Of a DNA stretch of 7,986 nt, positions 1 to 5,828 are shown piece by piece. The position numbers were made by a program, and so were the translations under genes. The DNA comes from an uncultured Haemophilus sp. Lineage in GTDB: Bacteria > Pseudomonadota > Gammaproteobacteria > Enterobacterales > Pasteurellaceae. The stretch lies in contig CABSZQ010000046.1 in assembly GCA_902482195.1 (NCBI GenBank), positions 1-7,986 on the forward strand, written 5' to 3'. Every line of letters starts with the position of its first letter. Position 1 is the stretch's first letter. Under the pieces are notes generated by a model. The model worked only from the letters and a program-made list of their open reading frames with translations. It ran no database searches and had not been told where the DNA came from.

Positions 1-131
1 CTATAAGAGTTTCATGGCGTATGGTAGTCATAATTCTTTAACTTGTAAATAAAAAAACATTAAAAAATGATTTTTTATGGAACTTTTTTGTAAAGTTGTG
101 TAAAGAGTTGTCAAATAAGTAAATTTTTTTC
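1..131. other. AT-rich non-coding left edge downstream of sohB
   Basis: No reading frame with a ribosome binding site or a recognisable product is visible here. The stretch is very AT-rich and lies 3' of sohB. Its only structure is the weak hairpin at 51-79, listed separately. Confidence 0.5.
51..79 (-). terminator. Possible weak terminator of sohB
   Basis: Positions 58-79 form an AT-only imperfect inverted repeat (CAT...ATG ends, six A facing six T, one A-A mismatch). Read on the minus strand it is followed by seven T (complement of 51-57). It lies about 50 bases past the sohB stop. The stem has almost no G-C pairs, so it would be a poor intrinsic terminator. Confidence 0.35.
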
Positions 132-1187
132 TTATTGAATAAAATTCTGCCCATTTTTTGTTAAATTTCGATGGATAATTCCCTCGATACTCTCTTCAGC
201 TTGCTTACCTATTTTTTGTAAAAGTGGCTTTTTCACTTTATATTTCACCGCGATCACAGACTTATCTTTCATTTTTTCAAGAATAATATCATCACTGGTT
301 GCTAACTCATCGACTAGTTGAAGCGCTAAGGCTTGTTGACCGAACCAATGCTCACCAGTTGCGACTTTATCCACATCTAAGTGCGGTCGATTTTGAGCCA
401 CAAATTGTTTAAATAATTGATGTGTTTCTTCAAGTTCTGCTTGGAATTTTTGTTTTCCTTTTTCAGTATTTTCACCTAATACTGTGACCGTGCGCTTAAA
501 TTCTCCTGCTGTAATCACATCAACATCGACATCATGTTTTTTTAACAAACGATGAATATTGGGAATTTGCGCAACCACACCAATAGAACCGATAATCGCA
601 AAAGGCGCAGAAACAATTTTATCTGCCACACAAGCCATCATATACCCACCACTTGCAGCGACCTTATCTACTGCAACCGTTAATTTAATCCCTTTTTGTT
701 TTAAGCGAGCTAACTGTGATGCAGCCAAGCCATAACCATGAACAACACCACCAGGGCTTTCTAAACGTAATAAGACTTCATCATCGGCTTTTGCCACATT
801 AATAATTGCCGAAATTTCCTCACGAAGTGCGGTTGTTTCTGATGCAGAAATATCACCCTTAAAATCGAGCACGTAAACACAAGGTTTAGGTGCTGCTTTC
901 TCACCGTTTTTTAATTTTGCTTTTAAAGCCTTTGCTTCTTGTTTTTTGGCTTTCTTCTCTGTTTTTTCCGCTTGTTTAAGCTCTTCTTCTGAAAGTTGGA
1001 AATCGCGTAAATGCTTAACTGTTTCCTTAAATTCTTCAGAAAGATCTGTCACAACTAATTCACCATGATGTGCCGCATTACGTTGCTTTGCAGAAATAAT
1101 CATTGCCACGATAGCTGCGATTACAAGTAAAATCGTTAAAATCTCTAAAATAAAAATGCCATAGCCGGTCAAAATATCAGACCACAT
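132..1187 (-). CDS. sohB: SohB, inner-membrane serine peptidase of the S49 (protease IV/SppA) family
   Basis: This is a 351-residue protein, the usual SohB length. Residues about 5-32 form one hydrophobic membrane anchor. A lysine/glutamate-rich charged linker follows (about 50-100), then the S49 peptidase domain (about 102-300). Visible motifs are ESPGG at 143-147, the nucleophile Ser179 in AASGGY, and the general-base Lys231 in AGEFKR. This Ser/Lys dyad is the one known for SohB and SppA. The family cleaves membrane-associated peptides such as signal-peptide remnants; the E. coli gene was found as a multicopy suppressor of loss of the HtrA/DegP protease. The ATG start has AGGAGA seven bases upstream. 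The gene is divergent from asnS across 140 bases. Two USS lie inside it (379 and 825). Product assignment is firm; natural substrates are unknown. Confidence 0.95.
   Translation of the reverse strand: MWSDILTGYGIFILEILTILLVIAAIVAMIISAKQRNAAHHGELVVTDLSEEFKETVKHLRDFQLSEEELKQAEKTEKKAKKQEAKALKAKLKNGEKAAPKPCVYVLDFKGDISASETTALREEISAIINVAKADDEVLLRLESPGGVVHGYGLAASQLARLKQKGIKLTVAVDKVAASGGYMMACVADKIVSAPFAIIGSIGVVAQIPNIHRLLKKHDVDVDVITAGEFKRTVTVLGENTEKGKQKFQAELEETHQLFKQFVAQNRPHLDVDKVATGEHWFGQQALALQLVDELATSDDIILEKMKDKSVIAVKYKVKKPLLQKIGKQAEESIEGIIHRNLTKNGQNFIQ
379..387 (+). repeat. DNA uptake signal sequence (USS) inside sohB
   Basis: Exact AAGTGCGGT followed by the AT-rich extension CGATTTT, as in the extended Haemophilus USS. 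It is recognised during natural transformation. Confidence 0.9.
825..833 (+). repeat. DNA uptake signal sequence (USS) inside sohB
   Basis: Exact AAGTGCGGT followed by TGTTTCT. It lies within the coding region and has the same orientation as the copy at 379. Confidence 0.88.
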
Positions 1188-1327
1188 AGTTTTTCTCCTA
1201 AATAAAGTGAAGGAATTATTTTACTGTGCAAGCCCGATTTACACTAACTTTTTATGGAAAATTTTGCGATTTAAGGTAAACTAACACAGTTTTATTGCCT
1301 AATTTATAATGAATTACAGAGGTTTAT
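1188..1327. promoter_or_regulatory. Divergent sohB/asnS promoter region
   Basis: This 140-base gap separates the two divergent start codons. Toward asnS there is a perfect TATAAT at 1305-1310, with a weak -35 (AACACA at 1283-1288, spacing 16) and the ribosome binding site AGAGG at 1318-1322. That -10 would give a leader of only about ten bases. Toward sohB, TAAAAT (complement of 1218-1223) is a possible -10 with no good -35. The ribosome binding site of sohB is AGGAGA near 1195-1200. No operator palindrome stands out. Confidence 0.5.
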
Positions 1328-2731
1328 ATGTCTAAAGTTGCATCCATTGTTGATGTGTTACAAGGTAAAATCGCTATTGGCGAAAAAGTTACCGTACGCG
1401 GCTGGGTTCGTACCCGTCGTGATTCTAAAGCTGGTCTTTCTTTCCTCGCTGTTTATGACGGCTCTTGCTTTGATCCTATTCAAGTTATCGTCAATAACGA
1501 TATTGAAAATTACGAAAGTGAAGTATTACGCTTAACAACAGGTTGTTCTGTTATTGTAACAGGCACTATTGTTGAGTCCCCTGCAGAAGGTCAAGCTGTT
1601 GAACTTCAAGCTGAAAAAGTAGAAGTGACAGGGTTTGTAGAAGATCCTGACACTTATCCAATGGCAGCAAAACGTCACTCAATTGAATACTTACGTGAAG
1701 TCGCTCACTTACGTCCTCGTACCAATATTATCGGTGCCGTGGCGCGTGTTCGTCACTGCTTAGCGCAAGCGATTCATCGTTTCTTCCATGAACAAGGCTT
1801 CTACTGGGTTGCTACTCCATTAATTACCGCTTCAGACACTGAAGGTGCGGGTGAAATGTTCCGTGTTTCAACCCTTGATTTAGAAAACCTTCCTCGTGGT
1901 GAAGATGGTAAAGTCGATTTCAGTCAAGACTTCTTCGGCAAAGAATCATTTTTAACCGTTTCAGGCCAGTTAAATGGTGAGACTTACGCGTGTGCATTAA
2001 GCAAAATCTATACTTTCGGTCCAACATTTCGTGCTGAAAATTCAAATACAACTCGTCACCTTGCAGAATTCTGGATGGTTGAACCTGAAGTTGCATTTGC
2101 AACACTTGTTGATAATGCGAAATTAGCAGAAGACATGTTGAAATACGTTTTCCGCGCCGTGCTTGCTGAACGTAAAGATGACTTAAAATTCTTTGAAAAA
2201 CACGTAGATAAAGATGTGATTACTCGTTTAGAAAACTTTGTAAACTCTGATTTTGCTCAAATCGACTATACCGATGCGATCGATGTATTATTAAAATCAG
2301 GTAAGAAATTCGAGTTCCCTGTTTCTTGGGGTATCGATTTATCTTCTGAACATGAACGTTTCTTAGCGGAAGAATATTTCAAATCACCTGTTGTCGTGAA
2401 AAACTATCCGAAAGATATCAAAGCCTTCTATATGCGTTTAAATGATGATGGTAAAACTGTGGCCGCAATGGATGTTCTTGCACCTGGAATTGGTGAAATC
2501 ATTGGAGGTTCTCAACGTGAAGAACGTTTAGACGTATTAGATAAACGTATGGAAGAAATGGGCTTAAATCCTGAAGATTACTGGTGGTATCGTGATCTTC
2601 GTAAATATGGTACCGTACCACATTCAGGTTTCGGTCTTGGTTTTGAACGCTTAATCGTTTATGTAACTGGCGTACAAAATATTCGCGATGTGATTCCATT
2701 CCCTCGCGCACCAAGAAATGCAAATTTCTAA
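1328..2731 (+). CDS. asnS: Asparaginyl-tRNA synthetase (AsnRS)
   Basis: AsnRS is a class IIb enzyme that charges tRNA-Asn with asparagine in the cytoplasm. The protein has 467 residues, close to the 466 of E. coli. An N-terminal OB-fold anticodon-binding domain covers about residues 15-105. The catalytic core follows, with motif 2 starting [11 protein letters not shown] (234-244) and leading into the conserved AEFWMVEPE. Motif 3 is GFGLGFER (434-441), and the chain ends with the IPFPR segment typical of class IIb enzymes. The asparagine-specific ENSNT, in place of the EDSNT/EDLR types of related enzymes, favours AsnRS over AspRS. The start ATG has AGAGG five bases upstream. A USS-based hairpin closes the gene, and can follows on the same strand after 127 bases. 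Confidence 0.97.
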   Translation: MSKVASIVDVLQGKIAIGEKVTVRGWVRTRRDSKAGLSFLAVYDGSCFDPIQVIVNNDIENYESEVLRLTTGCSVIVTGTIVESPAEGQAVELQAEKVEVTGFVEDPDTYPMAAKRHSIEYLREVAHLRPRTNIIGAVARVRHCLAQAIHRFFHEQGFYWVATPLITASDTEGAGEMFRVSTLDLENLPRGEDGKVDFSQDFFGKESFLTVSGQLNGETYACALSKIYTFGPTFRAENSNTTRHLAEFWMVEPEVAFATLVDNAKLAEDMLKYVFRAVLAERKDDLKFFEKHVDKDVITRLENFVNSDFAQIDYTDAIDVLLKSGKKFEFPVSWGIDLSSEHERFLAEEYFKSPVVVKNYPKDIKAFYMRLNDDGKTVAAMDVLAPGIGEIIGGSQREERLDVLDKRMEEMGLNPEDYWWYRDLRKYGTVPHSGFGLGFERLIVYVTGVQNIRDVIPFPRAPRNANF

Positions 2732-2746
2732 AAATATTGTTTAAAT

Positions 2747-2773
2747 TGACCGCACTTTTTTAAAGTGCGGTCA
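2747..2773 (+). terminator. asnS terminator made of an inverted USS pair
   Basis: Two exact USS copies in opposite orientation (2749-2757 as ACCGCACTT, 2763-2771 as AAGTGCGGT) form a perfect 12-bp stem (2747-2758 with 2762-2773) and a 3-base loop. It starts 15 bases past the asnS stop. The following T run is interrupted (TCATTTT), so termination may be incomplete. Inverted USS pairs used as terminators are well known in Haemophilus. Confidence 0.8.
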
Positions 2774-2816
2774 TCATTTTAGGCGATAAATTTATCCCCT
2801 ATTTCATTTATTGTGT

Positions 2817-2845
2817 TTGAATTAATCTTTCAAATACATCATATT
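2817..2845 (+). promoter_or_regulatory. Candidate sigma-70 promoter of can
   Basis: TTGAAT (2817-2822) and CATATT (2840-2845) are separated by exactly 17 bases; each matches four of six consensus positions. The ribosome binding site AAGGAAAG and the can ATG at 2859 follow at once, so the leader would be very short. A perfect 12-base palindrome GATAAATTTATC (2785-2796) lies about 20 bases upstream of the -35 and could be an operator, but AT-rich chance is just as likely. Confidence 0.4.
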
Positions 2846-2858
2846 AAGGAAAGTAGAA

Positions 2859-3551
2859 ATGGACAAAATTAAACAACTCTTTGCTAACAACTACAGTTGG
2901 GCGCAAAGAATGAAAGAAGAAAATTCCACTTATTTTAAAGAACTTGCCGATCACCAAACACCTCATTATCTCTGGATTGGCTGCTCAGATAGCCGTGTTC
3001 CAGCTGAAAAATTAACAAATCTTGAACCAGGTGAGTTATTTGTACATCGTAATGTTGCTAACCAAGTTATTCATACGGATTTTAACTGTCTTTCGGTTGT
3101 GCAATATGCCGTTGATGTACTCAAAATCGAGCATATTATTATTTGTGGCCACACAAATTGTGGTGGTATCAACGCTGCCATGCAAGATCACGATCTTGGA
3201 TTAATCAATAACTGGTTGCTCCACATTCGTGATATTTGGTTTAAACACGGGCACCTATTAGGCAATCTTTCAGCAGAAAAACGCTCAGATATGCTTACTA
3301 AATTAAATGTTGCGGAGCAAGTTTATAACCTAGGACGCACATCTATCGTAAAAAGTGCTTGGGAACGTGGACAAAAACTCTCCCTACATGGCTGGGTATA
3401 TGATGTAAATGATGGATTCTTAGTAGATCAAGGTGTTATTGCAACCAGTCGGGAAACCCTTGAAATCTCTTACCGTAATGCGATTGCTCGCCTATCTAGC
3501 CTCGCGGAAGAAGATATCCTGAAAAAAGAGCTTCCAGAAAACGAAGAATAA
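2859..3551 (+). CDS. can: Beta-class carbonic anhydrase, type II (bicarbonate-regulated)
   Basis: This zinc enzyme interconverts CO2 and bicarbonate in the cytoplasm and supplies bicarbonate for carboxylation reactions. The 230-residue length fits Can. The zinc ligands are visible as Cys42 and Asp44 (CSDSR, 42-46), His98 and Cys101 (GHTNCGG). Arg46 forms the usual dyad with Asp44. Trp39, Gly41, Arg64 and Tyr181 are also present. In the structurally studied H. influenzae enzyme, residues with these numbers form the non-catalytic bicarbonate pocket that switches Asp44 onto zinc and shuts the enzyme off at low pH. The protein is therefore very likely an allosteric type II enzyme. The start is supported by AAGGAAAG six bases upstream. 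It follows asnS and converges on bioD. Confidence 0.96.
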   Translation: MDKIKQLFANNYSWAQRMKEENSTYFKELADHQTPHYLWIGCSDSRVPAEKLTNLEPGELFVHRNVANQVIHTDFNCLSVVQYAVDVLKIEHIIICGHTNCGGINAAMQDHDLGLINNWLLHIRDIWFKHGHLLGNLSAEKRSDMLTKLNVAEQVYNLGRTSIVKSAWERGQKLSLHGWVYDVNDGFLVDQGVIATSRETLEISYRNAIARLSSLAEEDILKKELPENEE

Positions 3552-3594
3552 AAAAAGTGCGGTTAAAATCTAATGAGTTTTAACCGCACTTTTT
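3552..3594. terminator. Bidirectional can/bioD terminator made of an inverted USS pair
   Basis: Positions 3552-3568 pair perfectly with 3578-3594 (17 bp, 9-base loop). The two arms contain exact USS copies at 3555-3563 and 3583-3591. The arms end in A and T runs, so both strands give a stem followed by T-rich sequence. It starts one base after the can stop and ends 12 bases from the bioD stop, serving both convergent genes. Confidence 0.9.
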
Positions 3595-3606
3595 ATTTCA
3601 AACTGA

Positions 3607-4341
3607 CTATTTAACTAACTCTGTTTGCATATACATCAAACGATCAATATTCGTTAAATAATGTCCTAGCTCTTGGGATTCTGGTTTATGAATATAAGGG
3701 ATTTTACCTAGCAGAGGCGCATCAATCTGAGCCTCTAAAATATCTACCACCTCTTTATAATGCCCTAAACAAGGGTTAATTCGATTTGCAATCCAGCCTA
3801 ATAAAGGAACGCCAAGCTGTTTAATCACTTGAGCTGTCAGCAATGCATGATTAATACAGCCTTCTTTAATACCTACAACCAACACAACTGGCATTTTATG
3901 CTCAACAACCCAATCAGCAAAACTCTTACCTTCTGCCATTGGTGTGAGTAACCCAAATGAACCTTCCACGACAACAGATTGATATTTTTGAACTAATATC
4001 GTTAAGGCTTGATTAATCTTACTTAATTTAATGCGTGATTTATCTCGAGTCAGCATCGGCAAGGAATGAGCAAAAGTATAGCTATTTACTTCTTGATAAG
4101 ATACTGGCTCATTCGTTGCATCCATTAAAGCTAACACGTCTGAATTATTTTCAGCATCATAATCTGTTTGGGATTCATTAGACTGATTTTCGACAGGATA
4201 AATCCCCTCTTCACAGCTACAAGCAATCGGCTTATAACCCACAATTCGCACGCCCTTTGCTTGTAATGCCTGAATAATGGCACGGCAGGCGGTGGTCTTA
4301 CCCACGTCAGTATCTGTACCTGCCACAAAGAAACTACTCAT
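3607..4341 (-). CDS. bioD: Dethiobiotin synthetase, BioD2/YnfK-like
   Basis: BioD makes dethiobiotin from 7,8-diaminopelargonate, CO2 and ATP, the penultimate step of biotin synthesis. The protein has 244 residues, slightly longer than the 225-231 of the E. coli enzymes. The P-loop GTDTDVGKTT is at 8-17 with catalytic Lys15, and Lys37 lies in GYKP. The C-terminal part (VVGIKEGCINHALLTAQ, then ANRINP and a LGHY segment near 225-228) resembles E. coli YnfK (BioD2) more than BioD1. Two oddities are visible. A polar/acidic insertion of about 14 residues lies near 48-65. Also, the VEGxGG substrate loop reads VEGSFG (125-130), with Phe129 in place of a glycine. The gene stands apart from other bio genes. 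AAGGAGAA precedes the ATG and a USS sits just upstream of it. Family is certain; the activity of this variant is inferred. Confidence 0.9.
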   Translation of the reverse strand: MSSFFVAGTDTDVGKTTACRAIIQALQAKGVRIVGYKPIACSCEEGIYPVENQSNESQTDYDAENNSDVLALMDATNEPVSYQEVNSYTFAHSLPMLTRDKSRIKLSKINQALTILVQKYQSVVVEGSFGLLTPMAEGKSFADWVVEHKMPVVLVVGIKEGCINHALLTAQVIKQLGVPLLGWIANRINPCLGHYKEVVDILEAQIDAPLLGKIPYIHKPESQELGHYLTNIDRLMYMQTELVK

Positions 4342-4443
4342 TTTTATTCTCCTTTTAAAAGTGCGGTCAATTCTAAAGGAGTTTTTTGAGGAAAATATTG
4401 AGATAAAGCAAGATTTGGATATTTTTAGGAAAAAATAAAAGGC
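4342..4443 (-). promoter_or_regulatory. ycgL-bioD gap with possible bioD promoter
   Basis: This 102-base AT-rich gap lies between the ycgL stop and the bioD start, on the same strand. No terminator hairpin is visible, so read-through from ycgL is possible. Read on the minus strand, TAGAAT (complement of ATTCTA, 4371-4376) could be a -10, but no convincing -35 accompanies it. The bioD ribosome binding site AAGGAGAA lies at about 4347-4354. Confidence 0.3.
4359..4367 (+). repeat. DNA uptake signal sequence (USS) in the bioD leader
   Basis: Exact AAGTGCGGT followed by CAATTCT, matching the extended USS. It lies immediately upstream of the bioD ribosome binding site, so it would be transcribed as part of the leader. 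It is a single copy and forms no hairpin. Confidence 0.88.
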
Positions 4444-4710
4444 TTATTTGATCTCACTCAAACTATTAAACAAGCCATCATCTTGTTTTGGCATTTGAAG
4501 ATAAAATCCTTGCTGAGTAATTTTCCCCATAACCTCATCTTTATCTGCATGAACAAGCGGTTTACTCCCCCTCAAATTGAAAGGCATAAGAAATTGAGGC
4601 TTACCAAAACTCTGCATTAATATATCCGGTACAGCTGAAAAATCATCTCGTTTGGAAATATAAAGATAGCAGCCTGGTTTACGTTTACTTTTATAAATTG
4701 CACATAACAT
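4444..4710 (-). CDS. ycgL: YcgL family protein
   Basis: This small cytoplasmic protein (88 residues from the ATG at 4710) belongs to the YcgL family, known in Gammaproteobacteria and without an established biochemical role. The start MLCAIYKS, the [14 protein letters not shown] segment, the FGKPQ segment and the QGFYLQMP segment follow the E. coli YcgL pattern in order. A frame extension to a TTG at 4725 would add five residues but would swallow the ribosome binding site. GGAG (4721-4724) lies nine bases before the ATG, and the family starts at this methionine, so the ATG is preferred. The chain ends after an acidic/polar tail, shorter than in E. coli. The lipoprotein gene's terminator abuts its ribosome binding site. 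bioD follows 102 bases downstream. Confidence 0.88.
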   Translation of the reverse strand: MLCAIYKSKRKPGCYLYISKRDDFSAVPDILMQSFGKPQFLMPFNLRGSKPLVHADKDEVMGKITQQGFYLQMPKQDDGLFNSLSEIK

Positions 4711-4721
4711 TTCATATTGCT

Positions 4722-4762
4722 CCAAAAAGAAAAAACCTACCAGATAATCTCTGATAGGTTTT
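4722..4762 (-). terminator. Terminator of the 4780-5358 lipoprotein gene
   Basis: On the minus strand, AACCTATCAGA (4750-4760) pairs with TCTGGTAGGTT (4734-4744) around a 5-base loop. There is one T-G wobble, and two more A-T pairs extend the stem at the base. The stem is followed by TTTTTTCTTTTT (complement of 4724-4735). On the plus strand the wobble becomes a mismatch, so the element favours the minus strand. It sits 17 bases past the lipoprotein stop and directly before the ycgL ribosome binding site. Confidence 0.85.
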
Positions 4763-4791
4763 ATTTTACGAAAGTTTAATTATTTAGTCAC
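4763..4791 (-). promoter_or_regulatory. Candidate promoter of ycgL overlapping the lipoprotein stop codon
   Basis: On the minus strand, GTGACT (complement of 4786-4791) and TAAAAT (complement of 4763-4768) stand 17 bases apart, matching four and five of six consensus positions. Transcription would begin within the terminator hairpin, so the ycgL mRNA would start with that hairpin or part of it. This is inferred from sequence match only. Confidence 0.3.
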
Positions 4792-5358
4792 AGCTTCTTT
4801 TACTTCAGCTGCTTTATTTGCTGCGGCATCTTTCATTTCAGCTGCTTTATCTACTACAGCATCTTTTGTTTCTGAAACTGAGTTTTTTGCTGCTTCCATT
4901 TTAGAAGACATTGCTTCTTTTGCTTCAGCCATTTTATCTGCTGCTGCATCTTTCATTTCAACTGCTTTATCTGCTGCTGCATCTTTTGCTTCAGAAGCTG
5001 CATTTTTTACTTCTTCCATTTTAGAAGACATTGCATCTTTTGCCTCAGCCATTTTATTTGCAGCAGCATCTTTCATTTCAGAAGTTTTATCAGCTACAGC
5101 TTCCTTTGTTTCAGCCATTTTATTTGCAGCTGAATCTTTTGCATCAATTGCCGCATTTTTAACATCAGTTGCAACTTCTTTTGCTGCATCTTTAACATCA
5201 GTTGCAACTTCTTTTGCTGCATCTTTAACTTGTGTTGCTGCATTTGCTGTTGCATCTTTTGCTGCTTCAACTTTTTGAGCTGTTTCTTGTTTATCGAAAC
5301 AACCAGTTACGGCTAAAGATGCACCTAATACTAATGCGGCTAATACTGATTTTTTCAT
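4780..5358 (-). CDS. Lysine/alanine/glutamate-rich helical-repeat lipoprotein
   Basis: I do not recognise a named function. The 192-residue protein begins with a lipoprotein signal peptide: MKKS, a hydrophobic core, and the lipobox VTGC with Cys20 as the lipidated residue. Phe21 follows rather than an aspartate, so by the E. coli sorting rule it would go to the outer membrane. The rest is low in complexity and almost entirely helical in character. From residue 45 it runs in 11-residue modules of the KDAAxxKxxEx type, with 7-residue modules at 67-73, 118-124 and 158-164. Residues 96-135 and 136-175 are two copies of the same 40-residue unit (11+11+7+11), and a partial third copy ends the protein. 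Similar repeats occur in LEA-type and apolipoprotein-like proteins, which form long amphipathic helices. The start is supported by GGAGAG six bases upstream. It has its own terminator at 4722-4762. Confidence 0.85.
   Translation of the reverse strand: MKKSVLAALVLGASLAVTGCFDKQETAQKVEAAKDATANAATQVKDAAKEVATDVKDAAKEVATDVKNAAIDAKDSAANKMAETKEAVADKTSEMKDAAANKMAEAKDAMSSKMEEVKNAASEAKDAAADKAVEMKDAAADKMAEAKEAMSSKMEAAKNSVSETKDAVVDKAAEMKDAAANKAAEVKEAVTK
4834..5073 (-). repeat. Two tandem 120-bp coding repeats
   Basis: Codons 96-135 (4954-5073) and 136-175 (4834-4953) encode two diverged copies of one 40-residue unit. A third, partial copy continues to the stop (4783-4833). Module order within each unit is 11, 11, 7, 11 residues. 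The shared DNA includes runs such as the TTTTAGAAGACATTGC block, seen at 4900-4915 and 5020-5035. Confidence 0.8.
5158..5223 (-). repeat. Perfect 33-bp tandem duplication in the lipoprotein gene
   Basis: 5158-5190 and 5191-5223 are identical base for base and together cover most of residues 45-67. They encode two KDAAKEVATDV modules. Perfect identity, against the diverged 120-bp units beside it, suggests a recent slippage or recombination event. The length of 33 bp preserves both frame and helix period. Confidence 0.95.
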
Positions 5359-5663
5359 TGTTACTCTCCATTTTATGTTTATGGTTAAGAATTAATCCAA
5401 AGCCATTTGCTTTGTGCGACTTAGTCTACGCAAAAAAACTCAAAAGAAAACACCTTCAAAAAAAATTTACATTTCTAAAGATATAGTTTTTTTATAATAC
5501 CTCTCTAAAACAACTATAACCCTATGAACTTAAAAGACTTGTAAAAAGTTCATTATAAAAATTTTATTTTTTGTAAAGATAAAAAATTACTTTTTTGTGT
5601 TTTTTTTGAACAACAAAACTCAGTTAATTTGAATAATCCTTAACCATTTCTTTCATTTTTCAG
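5359..5663 (-). promoter_or_regulatory. Upstream region of the lipoprotein gene
   Basis: This 305-base gap holds no gene I can support. On the minus strand, a block at 5421-5518 shares ordered motifs with the region upstream of the 54-codon gene: TATAGTTG (5511-5518), TAGAAATG (5470-5477), GGTGTTTT (5447-5454) and TAGACTAA (5421-5428). TAGACT could be a -10, but there is no good -35. A leader hairpin CAAAGC/GCTTTG follows at 5398-5414, then the ribosome binding site GGAGAG and the ATG. Positions 5519-5663 are AT-rich. They contain an 8-bp inverted repeat (5524-5531 with 5546-5553) but no convincing minus-strand terminator for the small gene. Confidence 0.5.
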
Positions 5664-5828
5664 TTACTTTTTTACTTCCTCTGCTTTAGAGCACACAGCA
5701 TCTTTTGCTTCTGAAACTGCTTTTTTCACTTCTGATGCTTTATCTTCGACAGCTCTTTTTACTTCAGAAAATTTGTCATCGATTGCTTTTTTCATTTCAG
5801 TTGCTTTATCTTTGATTTTATTGCTCAT
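5664..5828 (-). CDS. 54-residue leaderless paralogue of the repeat lipoprotein
   Basis: I do not know a named function. The frame encodes 54 residues, starting MSNKIKDK and ending EEVKK. It has no signal peptide or membrane segment, so the product should be cytoplasmic. In-frame TAA and TGA codons lie just upstream of the ATG, so no secretion signal can be hidden there. A strong ribosome binding site AAGGAGAG stands four bases before the ATG. After a 7-residue module (6-12), residues 13-52 form one 40-residue unit of 11+11+7+11. KKAVSEA at 35-41 matches the 7-residue KNAASEA of the lipoprotein. The protein is highly charged and has one cysteine (Cys46). Intact start, ribosome binding site and frame argue for a real gene rather than a remnant. 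Confidence 0.75.
   Translation of the reverse strand: MSNKIKDKATEMKKAIDDKFSEVKRAVEDKASEVKKAVSEAKDAVCSKAEEVKK

Noticed and set aside
1338..3204. Short alternative frames overlapping asnS and can (1338-1535, 1920-2105, 2499-2723, 3022-3204)
   Set aside because: All lie inside well-supported genes in other frames, lack ribosome binding sites and show no recognisable domain.
4131..4328. Short minus-strand frame inside bioD
   Set aside because: It is an out-of-frame reading of the bioD P-loop region with no ribosome binding site or family resemblance.
4710..4725. Longer ycgL start at TTG (4725)
   Set aside because: It would translate through the GGAG ribosome binding site, and the YcgL family starts at the methionine encoded at 4710.
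4783..5223. Repeat-rich stretch considered as a CRISPR-like array
   Set aside because: The repeats are contiguous, in frame and without spacers, and they encode helical protein modules.
5232..5486. Plus-strand frame of 84 codons, leucine-rich, opposite the lipoprotein start
   Set aside because: Its leucine runs are the antisense reading of the repetitive lysine/alanine-rich lipoprotein gene. It has no ribosome binding site and resembles no known protein.
5524..5553. Inverted repeat ATGAACTT/AAGTTCAT as terminator of the small gene
   Set aside because: On the minus strand the stem is followed by AGGGTTATAG rather than a T run, and the loop is long.
5461..5620. Long A and T runs as possible phase-variation tracts
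   Set aside because: They lie between genes in generally AT-rich sequence, and no tetranucleotide or coding homopolymer repeat of the kind known in Haemophilus contingency genes is seen.
5664..5828. The small frame as a decayed fragment of the lipoprotein gene
   Set aside because: Start codon, strong ribosome binding site, uninterrupted frame, a complete 40-residue module and a clean stop are all present. In-frame stops upstream rule out a lost signal peptide in the same frame nearby.
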